Source: Pseudomonadota bacterium
GTDB taxonomy: Bacteria; Pseudomonadota; Gammaproteobacteria; Burkholderiales; Ferrovaceae
Length of the DNA: 64,000 nt
Direction: 5' to 3'
Assembly (NCBI GenBank): GCA_021798835.1
Contig: JAJZBQ010000002.1
Location: 310,001-374,000, forward strand
Positions 38,035-48,512 of the stretch are shown in pieces (within the stretch, counting starts at the first letter, position 1; each line of letters starts with the position of its first letter). Made by a program: the position numbers and the translations under genes. The notes under the pieces are model-generated. The model did no database searches. It saw only the letters and a list, made by a program, of their open reading frames with translations, and had not been told where the DNA came from.

Positions 38035-38481
38035 TTACTCCGCCACCGGCTCCGCGACAGATCCACCAGCCGCAAGAATGGCCGCGCGTGCTCCAGCACT
38101 CGCACGTACACCGGTCAACTGAAATGCGCGATCAATCGTGCCTTTCAAAAAAACTTTAGCAGAAATCGCATGCAACGGAATCAAACCATACTGCTTCAAG
38201 ATAAGCAGATCCACCTGATCACCTTGAATACGCATCAAGTCTTCAAGACGAACCTGCGCATTGCCATCTCGAGTCAAAGAAACAAATCCTCTTTTGGGCA
38301 GACGCCGCTGGAGGGGCATCTGGCCCCCCTCAAAGCCAACTTTATGAAACCCGCCTGAACGAGACTTTTGTCCTTTATGACCACGCCCTGCCGTTTTACC
38401 CAGCCCACTTCCAATACCCCGACCCACGCGGCGTCGATTTTTCTTAGCGCCATCAGCTGGTTTAATGGTATTTAATTCCAT
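38035..38481 (-). CDS. rplO: 50S ribosomal protein L15
   Basis: Large-subunit protein, 148 residues. The Gly/Arg-rich [25 protein letters not shown] and [17 protein letters not shown] are diagnostic. The gene's stop is 4 bases before the secY TTG. Confidence 0.97.
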   Translation of the reverse strand: MELNTIKPADGAKKNRRRVGRGIGSGLGKTAGRGHKGQKSRSGGFHKVGFEGGQMPLQRRLPKRGFVSLTRDGNAQVRLEDLMRIQGDQVDLLILKQYGLIPLHAISAKVFLKGTIDRAFQLTGVRASAGARAAILAAGGSVAEPVAE

Positions 38482-38490
38482 GATATCTCC

Positions 38491-38679
38491 TTAGGCACAA
38501 CGGACCAAATGAGAAACTTTGGCAGCCATGCCACGATTCTCCGGTGTGTCAGCAACTTCAACAGTATGGTTCATACGACGCAAACCCAAACCACGAACAC
38601 AAGCACGGTGCTCACGTATCGAGCCAATGACACTCTTGGTCAAGGTCACTTTGAATGATTTTGTTACTGATTCGGACAT
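38491..38679 (-). CDS. rpmD: 50S ribosomal protein L30
   Basis: 62-residue large-subunit protein; [33 protein letters not shown] is the family core. Two bases separate it from rpsE and nine from rplO. Confidence 0.96.
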   Translation of the reverse strand: MSESVTKSFKVTLTKSVIGSIREHRACVRGLGLRRMNHTVEVADTPENRGMAAKVSHLVRCA

Positions 38680-38681
38680 AA

Positions 38682-39188
38682 TTACTCCATAATCTCTTCA
38701 ATGGTTTTACCACGCTTTGCAGCCACTTCTGAAGGACGGCGGGTTGCTTCAAGTCCGTTGAGCGTAGCCCGGATAACATTGTAAGGATTAGTAGAACCAA
38801 TGCATTTAGCCAGAATGTTGGTCACACCCATCACTTCAAAAACAGCTCGCATGGGTCCACCTGCGATAATCCCAGTACCTTCAGAAGCAGGTTGCATGAA
38901 AACTTTCGCAGCTCCATGCTCACCAATTACCTGATGGTACAAAGTTCCGTTCTTCAGGTTAATCTTAACCATTTTGCGACGTGCTTGCTCCATCGCTTTC
39001 TGAACCGCTACTGGAACCTCACGGGACTTTCCCTTTCCCATACCAATTCCACCATCACCATCACCCACTACTGTCAAGGCTGCAAAACCGAGAATTCGTC
39101 CGCCCTTCACAACCTTTGTGACGCGGTTAACAGCCACCATTTTTTCCCGCAAGCCATCGCCGCGGTCTTCATTGTCATTTTTTGCCAT
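38682..39188 (-). CDS. rpsE: 30S ribosomal protein S5
   Basis: Decoding-fidelity protein, 168 residues. The KH-like RNA-binding part ([22 protein letters not shown]) and the C-terminal domain ([23 protein letters not shown]) are intact. No ram-type change is obvious. Confidence 0.97.
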   Translation of the reverse strand: MAKNDNEDRGDGLREKMVAVNRVTKVVKGGRILGFAALTVVGDGDGGIGMGKGKSREVPVAVQKAMEQARRKMVKINLKNGTLYHQVIGEHGAAKVFMQPASEGTGIIAGGPMRAVFEVMGVTNILAKCIGSTNPYNVIRATLNGLEATRRPSEVAAKRGKTIEEIME

Positions 39189-39210
39189 GATCTATCCTTT
39201 GACCCGGGAA

Positions 39211-39564
39211 TTAAAACTGGAGTCCATGTTCACGTGCCGCATCAGCAAGCGCCTTAACACGGCCGTGATAGCGGAAACCAGAACGATCGAATGCCACTTG
39301 TTGAATACCGGCTGCCTTTGCCTTTTCAGCTATTCTCTGACCAATCAAGGTGGCAGCAGAAACGTTACCGCCATTATTCAGCGACTGACGAACTTCCGCC
39401 TCAAGGGTAGAAGCACTTGCCAGCACCTTTGCGCCCGTCGCATCGATGATTTGAGCATAAACATGCTGATTGGTACGATGAACTGTGAGACGATTCACTC
39501 GCAATTCGGAAATTTTGGCCCGCGTACGTCGCGCACGACGCAACCTTCCATTTTCATGCTTCAT
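39211..39564 (-). CDS. rplR: 50S ribosomal protein L18
   Basis: 5S rRNA-binding protein, 117 residues. [17 protein letters not shown] and [26 protein letters not shown] are characteristic. It acts with L5 in the central protuberance. Confidence 0.97.
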   Translation of the reverse strand: MKHENGRLRRARRTRAKISELRVNRLTVHRTNQHVYAQIIDATGAKVLASASTLEAEVRQSLNNGGNVSAATLIGQRIAEKAKAAGIQQVAFDRSGFRYHGRVKALADAAREHGLQF

Positions 39565-39576
39565 GATCTATTCGCC

Positions 39577-40110
39577 TTATTTCTTCTTGGTTTCTTTGAT
39601 AATCACATTCTCACCGGCATAGCGAACACCCTTGCCTTTATAAGGCTCAGGTTTACGGTACGCACGCACCTCAGCAGCGACCTGACCAACAACCTGCCGA
39701 TCAATCCCTTTAATCAGTATCTCTGTTTGAGTAGGCGTTTCAACCTTAATACCTGACGGCATTTGATGTACAACCGGATGTGAAAAGCCCAGTGACAAAT
39801 TCAACTTATCACCCGCTGCTTGTGCACGATAACCGACGCCAACCAACTGTAATTTTTTCTCCCATCCTTTTGATACACCAGTAACCATATTGAACACTAG
39901 GGCACGAAGAGTACCGGACATGGCATTTGCCTGTGTGGTATCGTTGGCAGGAGAAAAAGTCAACTCATTTCCCTCATGGGTAATATTAACCAAATCACCC
40001 ACACGCTGGCTCAGAACACCCAGAGGACCCTTAACAGTAATGACTTGTCCCGCTTGAGAAACCTCGACTTTTTCTGGAAGAACAACCGGATATTTGGCAA
40101 TTCTTGACAT
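39577..40110 (-). CDS. rplF: 50S ribosomal protein L6
   Basis: Two-domain protein near the factor-binding site, 177 residues. [16 protein letters not shown] at the start and the C-terminal motif [27 protein letters not shown] are signatures. Confidence 0.97.
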   Translation of the reverse strand: MSRIAKYPVVLPEKVEVSQAGQVITVKGPLGVLSQRVGDLVNITHEGNELTFSPANDTTQANAMSGTLRALVFNMVTGVSKGWEKKLQLVGVGYRAQAAGDKLNLSLGFSHPVVHQMPSGIKVETPTQTEILIKGIDRQVVGQVAAEVRAYRKPEPYKGKGVRYAGENVIIKETKKK

Positions 40111-40122
40111 GCTGGCTCTCCT

Positions 40123-40515
40123 TTAGGCGACAATGCACAAAACTTCGCCGCCCACATTCTGGCGCCGCGCAACACGATCGGTTATTACTCCAATTGGAGT
40201 GGATACAATGGCCACACCAAGTCCGTTCATGACTTTAGGAATGTCTTGAGATCCCTTATAAATGCGCAGACCTGGGCGACTGACACGTTCAATCAGTTCA
40301 ATGACAGGACGCCCTGCATAGTACTTCAGTGTAAGTTCTATGACGGGTTTGGCTGTACTGGTAATTTGGTACCCATCAATATAGCCTTCATCTTTCAAAA
40401 CCTTGGCAATTGCCTCTTTTAGTTTTGATGCAGGCATGGATACGGTTGTTTTTTCTGCTTGTTGAGCGTTGCGAATACGCGTCAGCATATCAGCAATAGG
40501 ATCTGTCATACTCAT
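40123..40515 (-). CDS. rpsH: 30S ribosomal protein S8
   Basis: Primary 16S-binding protein, 130 residues. [18 protein letters not shown] and [21 protein letters not shown] are diagnostic. In E. coli S8 represses the spc operon by binding the rplE region; whether it does so here cannot be read directly. Confidence 0.97.
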   Translation of the reverse strand: MSMTDPIADMLTRIRNAQQAEKTTVSMPASKLKEAIAKVLKDEGYIDGYQITSTAKPVIELTLKYYAGRPVIELIERVSRPGLRIYKGSQDIPKVMNGLGVAIVSTPIGVITDRVARRQNVGGEVLCIVA

Positions 40516-40532
40516 CGAATGGACTCCTGGAA

Positions 40533-40838
40533 CTACCAGCTGGCTTTAGTAATGCCGGGAATTTCACCGCGCATTGCAATTTCACGAAGTTTGTTACGTC
40601 CCAAACCAAATTTACTATAGACACCACGCGGACGCCCTGTCAAAGCACATCGATTACGCAGACGCGTAGGACTGGCATTCCGAGGCAGATTTTGCAAAGC
40701 CTGCCGAGCCGCAAAGCGACTTTCTTCATCTGCCTGGCTATCATTGATAACAGCCATCAACTGGGAGCGCTTAGCCGCAAATTTTTTAACGACTTCACGG
40801 CGCTTTAATTCTCGATTGATCAGAGAAACTTTAGCCAC
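40533..40838 (-). CDS. rpsN: 30S ribosomal protein S14, zinc-free form
   Basis: 101-residue long form of S14 without the CXXC zinc knuckles; [28 protein letters not shown] is the conserved end. The start is GTG at 40838 with GAGG upstream. Confidence 0.97.
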   Translation of the reverse strand: MAKVSLINRELKRREVVKKFAAKRSQLMAVINDSQADEESRFAARQALQNLPRNASPTRLRNRCALTGRPRGVYSKFGLGRNKLREIAMRGEIPGITKASW

Positions 40839-40846
40839 GATTCACC

Positions 40847-41386
40847 TCAAACTTTCAAAGGAAATTTAAAAGCCAACAGAAGTGCCTTGGCTTCAGCATC
40901 AGTTTTTGCGGATGTGGTGATGGTAATATTCATTCCACGGACCGCGTCAATTTTGTCATACTCAATTTCTGGAAAAATTGTCTGTTCTTTGACCCCCATG
41001 CTGTAATTTCCCCGCCCATCAAAGGAGCGACCAGAAATACCACGGAAATCCCGAATCCGGGGAATTGCAACAGAAATCAAGCGATCCAAAAACTCAAACA
41101 TCCGATCACGACGCAGCGTCACCATACAACCAATTGGATAGCCCTGACGAATTTTGAAACCAGCAATCGACTTGCGCGACTTGGTAACAACCGGTTTCTG
41201 ACCCGCGATTTTTTGCATATCTCCTACCGCATGCTCGATCACTTTCTTGTCAGCCACCGCCTCCCCAACCCCCATATTCAGGGTAATCTTGGTAATGCGA
41301 GGAACCTCCATGACAGAGCGATAACCAAACTGTTCAACCAACTGCGGCACTACATTTTCTCTATAGAAACTGTCCAAGCGGCTCAT
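40847..41386 (-). CDS. rplE: 50S ribosomal protein L5
   Basis: 5S rRNA-binding protein, 179 residues. [21 protein letters not shown] and [28 protein letters not shown] are typical. The ATG at 41386 has GAGG 8 bases before it and gives the exact family length; an ATG at 41401 overlapping the rplX stop would add five residues. Confidence 0.96.
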   Translation of the reverse strand: MSRLDSFYRENVVPQLVEQFGYRSVMEVPRITKITLNMGVGEAVADKKVIEHAVGDMQKIAGQKPVVTKSRKSIAGFKIRQGYPIGCMVTLRRDRMFEFLDRLISVAIPRIRDFRGISGRSFDGRGNYSMGVKEQTIFPEIEYDKIDAVRGMNITITTSAKTDAEAKALLLAFKFPLKV

Positions 41387-41397
41387 TTTTTCATTCC

Positions 41398-41715
41398 TCA
41401 TGCATCGACGACTTCGCCGTTGGATTTGAAATACCGAACTTTTTTTCCATCTTCAAGAATCCTGATACCTACTCGATCTGCTTTCTGAGTCGCAGGATTG
41501 AAAAGCGCCACATTCGAAATATGGATCGGCATATCCTTGTCCACCACCCCACCCGGCTCATTCTTGTTGGGATTAGGCCGTACGTGCTTGCGGGCACGAT
41601 TAAGACCCTCAACCACAACCGCATCATCCCCAACCATGGAACGGATGGTTCCCCGCTTACCTTTGTCCTTGCCTGAAATGGCAACAACCTCATCACCTGT
41701 ACGAAACTTACGCAT
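41398..41715 (-). CDS. rplX: 50S ribosomal protein L24
   Basis: Assembly-initiating protein, 105 residues. The KOW motif [18 protein letters not shown] and [13 protein letters not shown] are intact. Eight bases after rplN. Confidence 0.97.
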   Translation of the reverse strand: MRKFRTGDEVVAISGKDKGKRGTIRSMVGDDAVVVEGLNRARKHVRPNPNKNEPGGVVDKDMPIHISNVALFNPATQKADRVGIRILEDGKKVRYFKSNGEVVDA

Positions 41716-41723
41716 GTGCGCTC

Positions 41724-42092
41724 CTATAGAACTTCAGGGGCCAGAGAAACGATCTTCATAAACTTCTCTGTTCTCAATTCGCGAGTGACTGGGCCAAAGA
41801 TCCGAGTTCCAATAGGCTCAAGTTTGGCATTCAACAAAACAGCCGCGTTGCCATCAAACTTCACCAGCGAGCCATCTGAACGACGAACACCCTTAGCCGT
41901 TCTTACCACTACCGCGTTGTACACTTCACCTTTTTTTACACGACCACGAGGCGCTGCACTCTTGATACTAACCTTGATAACATCTCCGATGCCTGCATAT
42001 CGGCGCTTTGACCCACCAAGGACTTTGATACACATCACGGACTTGGCACCGGTATTATCAGCAACGTCTAATTTAGACTGCATTTGAATCAT
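41724..42092 (-). CDS. rplN: 50S ribosomal protein L14
   Basis: Universally conserved subunit-interface protein, 122 residues. [33 protein letters not shown] is diagnostic. First gene of the spc operon, behind its own promoter (42199-42227) and a structured leader. GGAGAGG lies 6 bases before the ATG. Confidence 0.97.
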   Translation of the reverse strand: MIQMQSKLDVADNTGAKSVMCIKVLGGSKRRYAGIGDVIKVSIKSAAPRGRVKKGEVYNAVVVRTAKGVRRSDGSLVKFDGNAAVLLNAKLEPIGTRIFGPVTRELRTEKFMKIVSLAPEVL

Positions 42093-42133
42093 GATTTACC
42101 TCTCCAACTTGTTTCGCCTAGCGTTACCACACC

Positions 42134-42180
42134 TGGGAAATTCCCAATTGGCGACCAGTCTTGGATCCCGAATTTGGGAA
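42134..42180 (-). promoter_or_regulatory. inverted repeats in the rplN (spc) leader
   Basis: A 13-base palindrome TGGGAAATTCCCA (42134-42146) overlaps TTCCCAA (42141-42147), which can pair with TTGGGAA (42174-42180). Two alternative hairpins are possible in the leader between the promoter and rplN. No T-run follows. It might serve as a ribosomal-protein binding site; this is inferred. Confidence 0.45.
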
Positions 42181-42198
42181 ATAAGAACAGAATCAGGG

Positions 42199-42227
42199 AT
42201 TATAGCACCTTATTCTAATGGCCGCAA
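42199..42227 (-). promoter_or_regulatory. spc operon promoter
   Basis: Minus strand: perfect TATAAT (42199-42204) preceded by TGC, an extended -10, and TTGCGG (42222-42227) at a 17-base spacer. It lies between rpsQ and rplN, the position of Pspc in E. coli. Confidence 0.75.
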
Positions 42228-42238
42228 GTACTATAAAG

Positions 42239-42517
42239 TTAACCTTGTACTGCTCGGGATATCACGCCAGCCACTTTCCAAACCTTGGTCTTGGATATAG
42301 GACGGCATTCCTCAATAAGGACCACATCACCAGTATGAACACTGTTGTCCTCACTATGAGCGTGAAACTTCTGAGAACGACGGATAACTTTCCCAATAAC
42401 AGGATGCTGAACTGAGCGCTCAACCAAAACTGTCACGGTCTTATCCATCTTGTCACTCACCACGGTTCCCGTGAAGGAGCGACGCACTGTCGCTGTGTCT
42501 GCATGTTGTGTCGTCAT
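42239..42517 (-). CDS. rpsQ: 30S ribosomal protein S17
   Basis: 16S-binding OB-fold protein, 92 residues. [30 protein letters not shown] and [20 protein letters not shown] are typical. Last gene of the S10 group; it overlaps rpmC by 4 bases. Confidence 0.97.
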   Translation of the reverse strand: MTTQHADTATVRRSFTGTVVSDKMDKTVTVLVERSVQHPVIGKVIRRSQKFHAHSEDNSVHTGDVVLIEECRPISKTKVWKVAGVISRAVQG

Positions 42518-42708
42518 TTTGAAGTCTCCTTCTCAGCCATCAGGGTCTTCACCCGAGCAATGTCGCGACGTAACTTGCCGAGTTCGCTGGTCTTGCTACT
42601 TTGTTGCGTTGCTAACTGCATTTTCAGACCAAATCTAGCCTTGTTCAGATTGATCAATTCCTGATTGAGCTCATCCAGGTTTTTTTGTCTCAATTCACTC
42701 ATTTTCAT
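42514..42708 (-). CDS. rpmC: 50S ribosomal protein L29
   Basis: 64-residue helical-hairpin protein at the tunnel exit; [17 protein letters not shown] and [16 protein letters not shown] are the two helices. Start at the first or third Met. Overlaps rpsQ by 4 bases. Confidence 0.96.
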   Translation of the reverse strand: MKMSELRQKNLDELNQELINLNKARFGLKMQLATQQSSKTSELGKLRRDIARVKTLMAEKETSK

Positions 42709-42713
42709 GTTGA

Positions 42714-43127
42714 TTATCCCAGTTGACGCGTCACGAAAGTTGTGGCGATAGGCAATTTTGCAGCCGCCAGCTGGAAGGCTTCACGGGCTAACGCTTCATC
42801 TACTCCATCCATCTCGTAGAGAACCTTGCCAGGTACAATTTCAGCCACAAAATACTCGGGACTACCCTTTCCGTTCCCCATACGCACTTCAGCTGGTTTA
42901 CGAGAAATTGGCTTATCGGGAAAAATTCGAATCCAAATTCTTCCACCGCGCTTGATATGGCGAGTCATAGCGCGACGTGCTGCTTCAATCTGACGTGCTG
43001 TCAGACGACCACGCTCCGTAGCCTTGAGACCAAAATCTCCGAATGATACCTTGGCCCCGCGCGTGGCAACACCAGTATTGCGCCCCTTTTGTTGCTTTCT
43101 GTATTTGGTTCTAGCTGGCTGCAGCAT
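42714..43127 (-). CDS. rplP: 50S ribosomal protein L16
   Basis: A-site region protein, 137 residues. [19 protein letters not shown] and [29 protein letters not shown] are diagnostic. Its start overlaps the rpsC end by 17 bases. Confidence 0.97.
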   Translation of the reverse strand: MLQPARTKYRKQQKGRNTGVATRGAKVSFGDFGLKATERGRLTARQIEAARRAMTRHIKRGGRIWIRIFPDKPISRKPAEVRMGNGKGSPEYFVAEIVPGKVLYEMDGVDEALAREAFQLAAAKLPIATTFVTRQLG

Positions 43128-43821
43128 TTCGAACTCCTGACTTCCGCGATTTCTTTTCCGTTTCTACGGGTGCCACAACTGTGGGTTCGACCCGACCCAA
43201 ATTTTCACCTTTGAATACTAAAACCCGAACACCAATAACACCATAGGTTGTTTTTGCCTCGGAAAATCCATAATCAATTTCAGCACGCAAAGTATGAAGA
43301 GGAACGCGCCCTTCGCGATACCATTCTGTCCGTGCAATTTCTATCCCGTTGAGGCGACCACTGCTGGTGATCTTGATTCCTTGGGCGCCCAGACGCATGG
43401 CATTCTGCATAGCCCGTTTCATGGCACGCCGAAACATGACACGCTTTTCCAACTGACTAGTAATGCCATCTGCAATAATCTGCGCATCAAGTTCAGGTTT
43501 GCGGATTTCTTCAATATTGACCGCAACAGGCACTTTCATCAGGCGCTGTAAACTGGTACGCAGGCTCTCTATATCCTCACCTTTTTTACCAATCACCATC
43601 CCTGGTCGAGCACTATAAATTGTGATCTTGGCATTTTTTGCCGGGCGCTCGATAATGACACGACCTACAGAAGCATTTGCCAATTTCTTTTTCAGAAATG
43701 CGCGAACTTTAATATCATCCTGAAGCATGCCAGGAAAGTTTTTACTATTCGCAAACCAGCGTGAACTCCAGTTCTTGAGTACGCTTAAACGAAAGCCGGT
43801 TGGATGAATTTTCTGACCCAT
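43111..43821 (-). CDS. rpsC: 30S ribosomal protein S3
   Basis: mRNA-entry protein with helicase role, 236 residues. The KH domain ([19 protein letters not shown]) and the C-terminal domain ([20 protein letters not shown]) are complete; a short basic tail ends the protein. Confidence 0.97.
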   Translation of the reverse strand: MGQKIHPTGFRLSVLKNWSSRWFANSKNFPGMLQDDIKVRAFLKKKLANASVGRVIIERPAKNAKITIYSARPGMVIGKKGEDIESLRTSLQRLMKVPVAVNIEEIRKPELDAQIIADGITSQLEKRVMFRRAMKRAMQNAMRLGAQGIKITSSGRLNGIEIARTEWYREGRVPLHTLRAEIDYGFSEAKTTYGVIGVRVLVFKGENLGRVEPTVVAPVETEKKSRKSGVRNAAAS

Positions 43822-43823
43822 GG

Positions 43824-44159
43824 TTACTCCTCGTCTGCAACCGTGACATAAATATGACAGGTGGGCTTGACGATGCGATTCCCACGTCCCTTGGCTCGTG
43901 CCGTAAAGCGCTTTAGTACGGGGCCTTTCTCGACATAGATGGTCGAGACCATCAGTTCATCGACATCCAGTCCCTGATTATGTTCGGCATTAGCTATCGC
44001 AGATTCAAGAACTTTCTTGATGATCTTGGCACCCTTTTTGGGGCTGAAGGTCAGCAGATCCAGAGCTCGCGCAACTCGCAGTCCACGAACCTGGTCAGCC
44101 ACCAATCGGCCTTTTTGAGCCGAAAGGCGAACGCCCTTAAGTGTTGCTTGTACGTTCAT
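43824..44159 (-). CDS. rplV: 50S ribosomal protein L22
   Basis: Exit-tunnel protein, 111 residues. [20 protein letters not shown] and the beta-hairpin [21 protein letters not shown] are intact, so no macrolide-type deletion is seen. Confidence 0.97.
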   Translation of the reverse strand: MNVQATLKGVRLSAQKGRLVADQVRGLRVARALDLLTFSPKKGAKIIKKVLESAIANAEHNQGLDVDELMVSTIYVEKGPVLKRFTARAKGRGNRIVKPTCHIYVTVADEE

Positions 44160-44171
44160 TTTGCTTCTCCC

Positions 44172-44456
44172 TTACTTCTTTCCAGCCGAAACTTTCTTAT
44201 CAGCCGCATGACCTTTGAAGGTACGCGTCAAAGAAAATTCACCTAACTTGTGACCAACCATATTTTCCGTGACATACACCGGAATATGCTGTTTACCGTT
44301 GTGAACAGCAATGGTCAGCCCAACAAAGTCCGGAAGAATCGTGGAACGACGCGACCAGGTTTTGATTGGACGTTTATCTTTGGAAGCCACTGCTGCTTCC
44401 GTCTTTTTAATGAGGTGACCATCTACAAAAGGTCCCTTTTTAACTGAGCGTGCCAT
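44172..44456 (-). CDS. rpsS: 30S ribosomal protein S19
   Basis: Head protein, 94 residues. [17 protein letters not shown] and [32 protein letters not shown] are diagnostic. Confidence 0.97.
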   Translation of the reverse strand: MARSVKKGPFVDGHLIKKTEAAVASKDKRPIKTWSRRSTILPDFVGLTIAVHNGKQHIPVYVTENMVGHKLGEFSLTRTFKGHAADKKVSAGKK

Positions 44457-44467
44457 ATGCGTGCCCC

Positions 44468-45295
44468 TTATGCCGAATGCCGACGACGCACGATCATATT
44501 GTTCGTACGCTTATTTTTACGAGTGCGATAACCTTTGGTCTGAACACCCCATGGGCTGACAGGATGGCGACCGGCTGCTGTTTTCCCTTCACCACCACCA
44601 TGAGGATGATCGACGGGATTCATGGCGACACCACGAACCGTAGGACGAATACCACGCCAACGTTGGGCTCCAGCCTTTCCAATTGAGCGAAGGTTATGCT
44701 CCTCATTGCTCACTTCGCCAAGTGTTGCGCGACAATCAACATGAACGCGTCGAATTTCACCGGAACGAAGACGTAACTGAGCATATGCTCCTTCGCGAGC
44801 CAGCAACTGAACCGATGTGCCAGCGGAACGAGCCATCTGCGCACCCTTACCTGGCTGCAACTCAATGCAATGAATTGTGCTACCGACGGGAATATTACGC
44901 AACGGCAAGCAGTTACCAGCTCTGATCGGAGCTTCTGCACCATTCATCAATTGAGCACCCTGCAAAATCCCTTTGGGTGCGATGATGTAACGCCGCTCTC
45001 CATCAGAATAGCATAGGAGTGCCAAATGGGCGGTACGATTAGGGTCATACTCAATGCGTTCAACGGTAGCGATGATCCCATCCTTGTTGCGGCGGAAATC
45101 AACCATACGATAATGCTGTCGATGTCCCCCACCCTTATGGCGGGTCGTAATATGCCCGTTGTTATTTCGTCCAGCCGTATGTGACTGTTTTTCAAGTAAT
45201 TGTCGAACAGGTTCGCCTTTGTGAAGATGCCCATGCGTAACACGTACAACACTACGTCTTCCAGGTGAAGTGGGTTTCATTTTTACGATTGCCAT
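44468..45295 (-). CDS. rplB: 50S ribosomal protein L2
   Basis: Core protein at the peptidyl-transferase centre, 275 residues. [19 protein letters not shown], and the C-terminal [18 protein letters not shown] with its functional His, are intact. Confidence 0.98.
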   Translation of the reverse strand: MAIVKMKPTSPGRRSVVRVTHGHLHKGEPVRQLLEKQSHTAGRNNNGHITTRHKGGGHRQHYRMVDFRRNKDGIIATVERIEYDPNRTAHLALLCYSDGERRYIIAPKGILQGAQLMNGAEAPIRAGNCLPLRNIPVGSTIHCIELQPGKGAQMARSAGTSVQLLAREGAYAQLRLRSGEIRRVHVDCRATLGEVSNEEHNLRSIGKAGAQRWRGIRPTVRGVAMNPVDHPHGGGEGKTAAGRHPVSPWGVQTKGYRTRKNKRTNNMIVRRRHSA

Positions 45296-45297
45296 GA

Positions 45298-45606
45298 TTA
45301 TTCCCCTTGCACCAAATTAAGTTCCTGGCCAGCCTTCAGACAAACATAAGCCTTTTTCCAGTCTTTACGTTTTCCTATGAAACGACCGGAACGCTTATGC
45401 TTTCCTTTGACATTAACAACCTGAACGGATTCCACTTCAACCTGAAACAACTGTTGTACTGCTGCTTTAATCTCCGCTTTGGTCGCATCTGATACCACAC
45501 GAAACAAGGCTTGGTGGTGCTTTTCCGCAACACGCGTGCTTTTTTCAGAGATTATCGGAGCCTCAATAATTTGGAGCAATCGCTCTTCTCGAATTGCCGT
45601 AGTCAT
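45298..45606 (-). CDS. rplW: 50S ribosomal protein L23
   Basis: Tunnel-exit docking protein for trigger factor and SRP, 102 residues. [22 protein letters not shown] and [19 protein letters not shown] are typical. Overlaps rplD by 4 bases. Confidence 0.97.
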   Translation of the reverse strand: MTTAIREERLLQIIEAPIISEKSTRVAEKHHQALFRVVSDATKAEIKAAVQQLFQVEVESVQVVNVKGKHKRSGRFIGKRKDWKKAYVCLKAGQELNLVQGE

Positions 45607-46223
45607 GCCAGCTCCTCCTCAAGTTTCTTGATCGCACTGCGCGTCAGCAGCACCTTCGGAAAGCGAACCAAATTATAAGGATCAGCCTCCGTTGCTTCCA
45701 AAACCAAAGCATTAGGAAGATTTCTCGAAGACAAGTACAAATTTTCACTCAGTGTGTCAGTAATAATGAGCACACGATCCAATTGCATCCCTTTGAGTTT
45801 TCCGGCAAAAACGCGCGTTTTAGGTGAATCGAGTTCCATGTCTTCAACAACCAAGAGCCGATCTTCGCGCACCAACTGAGACAAAATAGTACAGATACCA
45901 GCGCGGTACATCTTGCGGTTTACCTTATGAGAAAAATTCTCATCGGGACTTGAGGGAAATATCTTTCCGCCTCCACGCCATAAGGGGCTAGATGCCATCC
46001 CTGCGCGAGCACGACCGGTTCCTTTTTGCTTCCAAGGTTTGCGCGTCGACTTGGCAATATCGCTACGACCCTTCTGTGCGCGCGTACCTTGACGTGCGTT
46101 TGCCTGAAATGCCACCACCAATTGATGAACCAGAGGCTCATTGTAATCGCGAGCGAACAGGGCATCAGATGCAGAAACCGTAGAGGTTACCTCACCTTTG
46201 TCATCGATCAACTTCAGATCCAT
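45603..46223 (-). CDS. rplD: 50S ribosomal protein L4
   Basis: Tunnel-constriction protein, 206 residues. The loop [21 protein letters not shown] is intact. In E. coli L4 also represses the S10 operon; rplC precedes it by one base. Confidence 0.97.
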   Translation of the reverse strand: MDLKLIDDKGEVTSTVSASDALFARDYNEPLVHQLVVAFQANARQGTRAQKGRSDIAKSTRKPWKQKGTGRARAGMASSPLWRGGGKIFPSSPDENFSHKVNRKMYRAGICTILSQLVREDRLLVVEDMELDSPKTRVFAGKLKGMQLDRVLIITDTLSENLYLSSRNLPNALVLEATEADPYNLVRFPKVLLTRSAIKKLEEELA

Positions 46224-46224
46224 C

Positions 46225-46869
46225 TCAGGCCCCTCCCTTTACCGCTGGTTGCACAACAACATGACCACCCTTGGAACCAGGGATGGCTCCTTTAATCAGC
46301 AGAAGGTTCCGAACATTATCAATACGCACAATCTCGAGATTCTGGATGGTACGACGGTCATTCCCATAATGGCCTGCCATACGCTTACCAGGAAACACAC
46401 GGCCCGGATCTTGCGCCATCCCAATAGAACCAGGACTGTTGTGCGAAACGGAATTACCATGGCTAGCACGGTTAGAACTGAAGTGGTGACGTTTGATGGC
46501 TCCTGTAAAGCCTTTTCCGTGCGTAGTCCCCACCACATCTACCTTTTGGCCAACCTGAAATTGATCCAACTTCAGTTCAGCACCCAGTTGAAACTGGGCA
46601 ATTTGATCTGCTGAAATGGGAAATTCACGAGTAGCAGTTCCACCCGTTACACCAGCCTTGGCAAGATGGCCTGCCAGCGCTTTGGTAACACGGCTACTCC
46701 GGCGATCACCGTAGGTAACCTGGACTGCCAAATAGCCATCGGTTGCAGGCGTCTTAATTTGAGTAACGCGATTTCCGCCCACTTCCACAACGGTGACTGG
46801 AATAGCCTCACCATCGTCAGTGAAGACGCGCGTCATGCCGACTTTACGGCCGACAAGTCCTATCGTCAT
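46225..46869 (-). CDS. rplC: 50S ribosomal protein L3
   Basis: Early-assembly protein, 214 residues. [26 protein letters not shown] and the loop [32 protein letters not shown] (with the methylatable Gln) are complete. It follows rpsJ after a 93-base gap. Confidence 0.97.
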   Translation of the reverse strand: MTIGLVGRKVGMTRVFTDDGEAIPVTVVEVGGNRVTQIKTPATDGYLAVQVTYGDRRSSRVTKALAGHLAKAGVTGGTATREFPISADQIAQFQLGAELKLDQFQVGQKVDVVGTTHGKGFTGAIKRHHFSSNRASHGNSVSHNSPGSIGMAQDPGRVFPGKRMAGHYGNDRRTIQNLEIVRIDNVRNLLLIKGAIPGSKGGHVVVQPAVKGGA

Positions 46870-46949
46870 ATTGTTTATCCTTATGATTGTTTCCCGACTT
46901 TTTGTCAGGTGCCGATTCCAATTGACCGGCTCTTACCGCTAAACCCAGC

Positions 46950-46958
46950 ATTCTACCA
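46950..46958 (-). promoter_or_regulatory. possible extended -10 before rplC
   Basis: Minus-strand TGG plus TAGAAT (5/6) just after the rpsJ stop. No -35 is visible. Two small hairpins follow before rplC. Weak evidence. Confidence 0.25.
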
Positions 46959-46962
46959 TAGA

Positions 46963-47283
46963 TTACAACTTGATTTCCACATCAACGCCCGCAGGAAGAT
47001 CCAATTTCATCAAAGCATCAACAGTTTTTTCTGTAGGATCAACAATATCCATCAAACGCAGATGTGTTCGAATCTCAAATTGGTCTCGTGATGTCTTGTT
47101 GACATGGGGCGATCGCAGAACATCAAAACGCTCGATGCGTGTAGGCAAAGGGACTGGCCCCTTGACAACTGCACCGGTACGCTTGGCAGTCTCGACGATC
47201 TCGAGTGCAGACTGATCAATCAAGCGATAGTCAAACGCCTTGAGACGAATACGAATTTTTTGATGCGTCATTCCAGTAGCCAT
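46963..47283 (-). CDS. rpsJ: 30S ribosomal protein S10 (NusE)
   Basis: Ribosomal protein that also joins NusB/NusG in antitermination, 106 residues. [19 protein letters not shown] and [29 protein letters not shown] are diagnostic. The ATG at 47283 has AAGGA 6 bases before it; the family-length start at 47271 lacks a site, so the longer form is used. Nine bases after tuf. Confidence 0.95.
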   Translation of the reverse strand: MATGMTHQKIRIRLKAFDYRLIDQSALEIVETAKRTGAVVKGPVPLPTRIERFDVLRSPHVNKTSRDQFEIRTHLRLMDIVDPTEKTVDALMKLDLPAGVDVEIKL

Positions 47284-47292
47284 GTGAAATCC

Positions 47293-48483
47293 TTATAAAA
47301 TGACTTTAGCGACAACCCCGGCGCCAACGGTCCGACCACCCTCTCGAATCGCAAAACGCAATCCTTCTTCCATGGCAATCGGCGCAATCAATGTCACCGT
47401 CACGGATACATTGTCCCCAGGCATCACCATCTCAGTCCCTTCAGGCAACTCAATCGCACCCGTCACATCCGTCGTGCGAAAATAAAACTGCGGACGATAC
47501 CCCTGGAAAAATGGCGTGTGACGACCCCCTTCATCCTTGGACAACACATAAATCTCAGCCGTAAACTTCGTGTGCGGCGTAATCGTCCCAGGCTTCGCAA
47601 GCACCTGTCCACGCTCTACATCTTCACGCTTGGTACCACGCAACAACACCCCAACGTTATCACCCGCCTGACCTTGATCCAGCAACTTCCGGAACATCTC
47701 AACGCCCGTACATACCGACTTCTGCGTCGCCTTCAAACCCACAATCTCAATATCATCACCAACCTTGACAATCCCACGCTCAACACGACCAGTCACCACC
47801 GTCCCGCGACCAGAAATGGAAAACACATCCTCCACAGGCATCAAAAACGGGCCGTCAATCGCGCGCTTCGGCTCAGGTATATATGTATCCAACGCTTCCG
47901 CCAACTTCCAAATCGCAGGCTCACCAACATCAGACTGATCACCTTCCAGCGCCTTCAATGCGCTACCAATGATAATCGGCGTGTCATCACCAGGAAAATT
48001 ATACTTCGACAGCAATTCCCGTACTTCCATCTCCACCAGTTCCAACAACTCGCTGTCATCCACCATGTCAGCCTTGTTCATGAACACCACAATGTACGGC
48101 ACACCCACCTGACGTGCCAGCAAAATGTGTTCACGCGTCTGCGGCATCGGCCCGTCTGCCGCCGATACCACCAAAATCGCACCATCCATCTGCGCCGCAC
48201 CCGTAATCATGTTCTTCACATAATCCGCGTGCCCAGGACAATCCACGTGCGCATAGTGACGCATCGTCGTCTCATACTCAACGTGCGCCGTGTTGATCGT
48301 AATCCCGCGCGCCTTCTCTTCAGGCGCCGAGTCAATCTGGTCATAAGACTTAGCCTCACCACCAAACTTCTTCGCCAGCACAATCGTCATCGCCGCCGTC
48401 AGCGTCGTCTTACCATGATCCACGTGGCCAATCGTCCCCACATTTACATGCGGCTTCGTCCGTTCAAACTTGCCTTTTGCCAT
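47293..48483 (-). CDS. tuf: elongation factor Tu, copy 1
   Basis: GTPase that brings aminoacyl-tRNA to the ribosome, 396 residues. G1 GHVDHGKT, G3 DCPGHADY, G4 NKAD and G5 GSALKA are intact. It sits between fusA and rpsJ. The last 455 bases that can be compared (47303-47757) are identical to the second copy at 63546-64000; only three silent changes in the final three codons differ. A long open frame on the opposite strand is a codon-bias shadow. Confidence 0.98.
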   Translation of the reverse strand: MAKGKFERTKPHVNVGTIGHVDHGKTTLTAAMTIVLAKKFGGEAKSYDQIDSAPEEKARGITINTAHVEYETTMRHYAHVDCPGHADYVKNMITGAAQMDGAILVVSAADGPMPQTREHILLARQVGVPYIVVFMNKADMVDDSELLELVEMEVRELLSKYNFPGDDTPIIIGSALKALEGDQSDVGEPAIWKLAEALDTYIPEPKRAIDGPFLMPVEDVFSISGRGTVVTGRVERGIVKVGDDIEIVGLKATQKSVCTGVEMFRKLLDQGQAGDNVGVLLRGTKREDVERGQVLAKPGTITPHTKFTAEIYVLSKDEGGRHTPFFQGYRPQFYFRTTDVTGAIELPEGTEMVMPGDNVSVTVTLIAPIAMEEGLRFAIREGGRTVGAGVVAKVIL

Positions 48484-48512
48484 AATTCTCTGCCTTTACA
48501 ATAGGGTGAATA

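Noticed and set aside
38031..38111. N-terminal extension of SecY into rplO
   Set aside because: It overlaps rplO and does not resemble SecY; the TTG at 38030 with GGAG gives the normal N-terminus.
47518..48504. 328-codon open frame on the plus strand
   Set aside because: It is antisense to tuf; strong codon bias of EF-Tu keeps the opposite frame open. It looks like low-complexity Arg/His sequence with no family resemblance.
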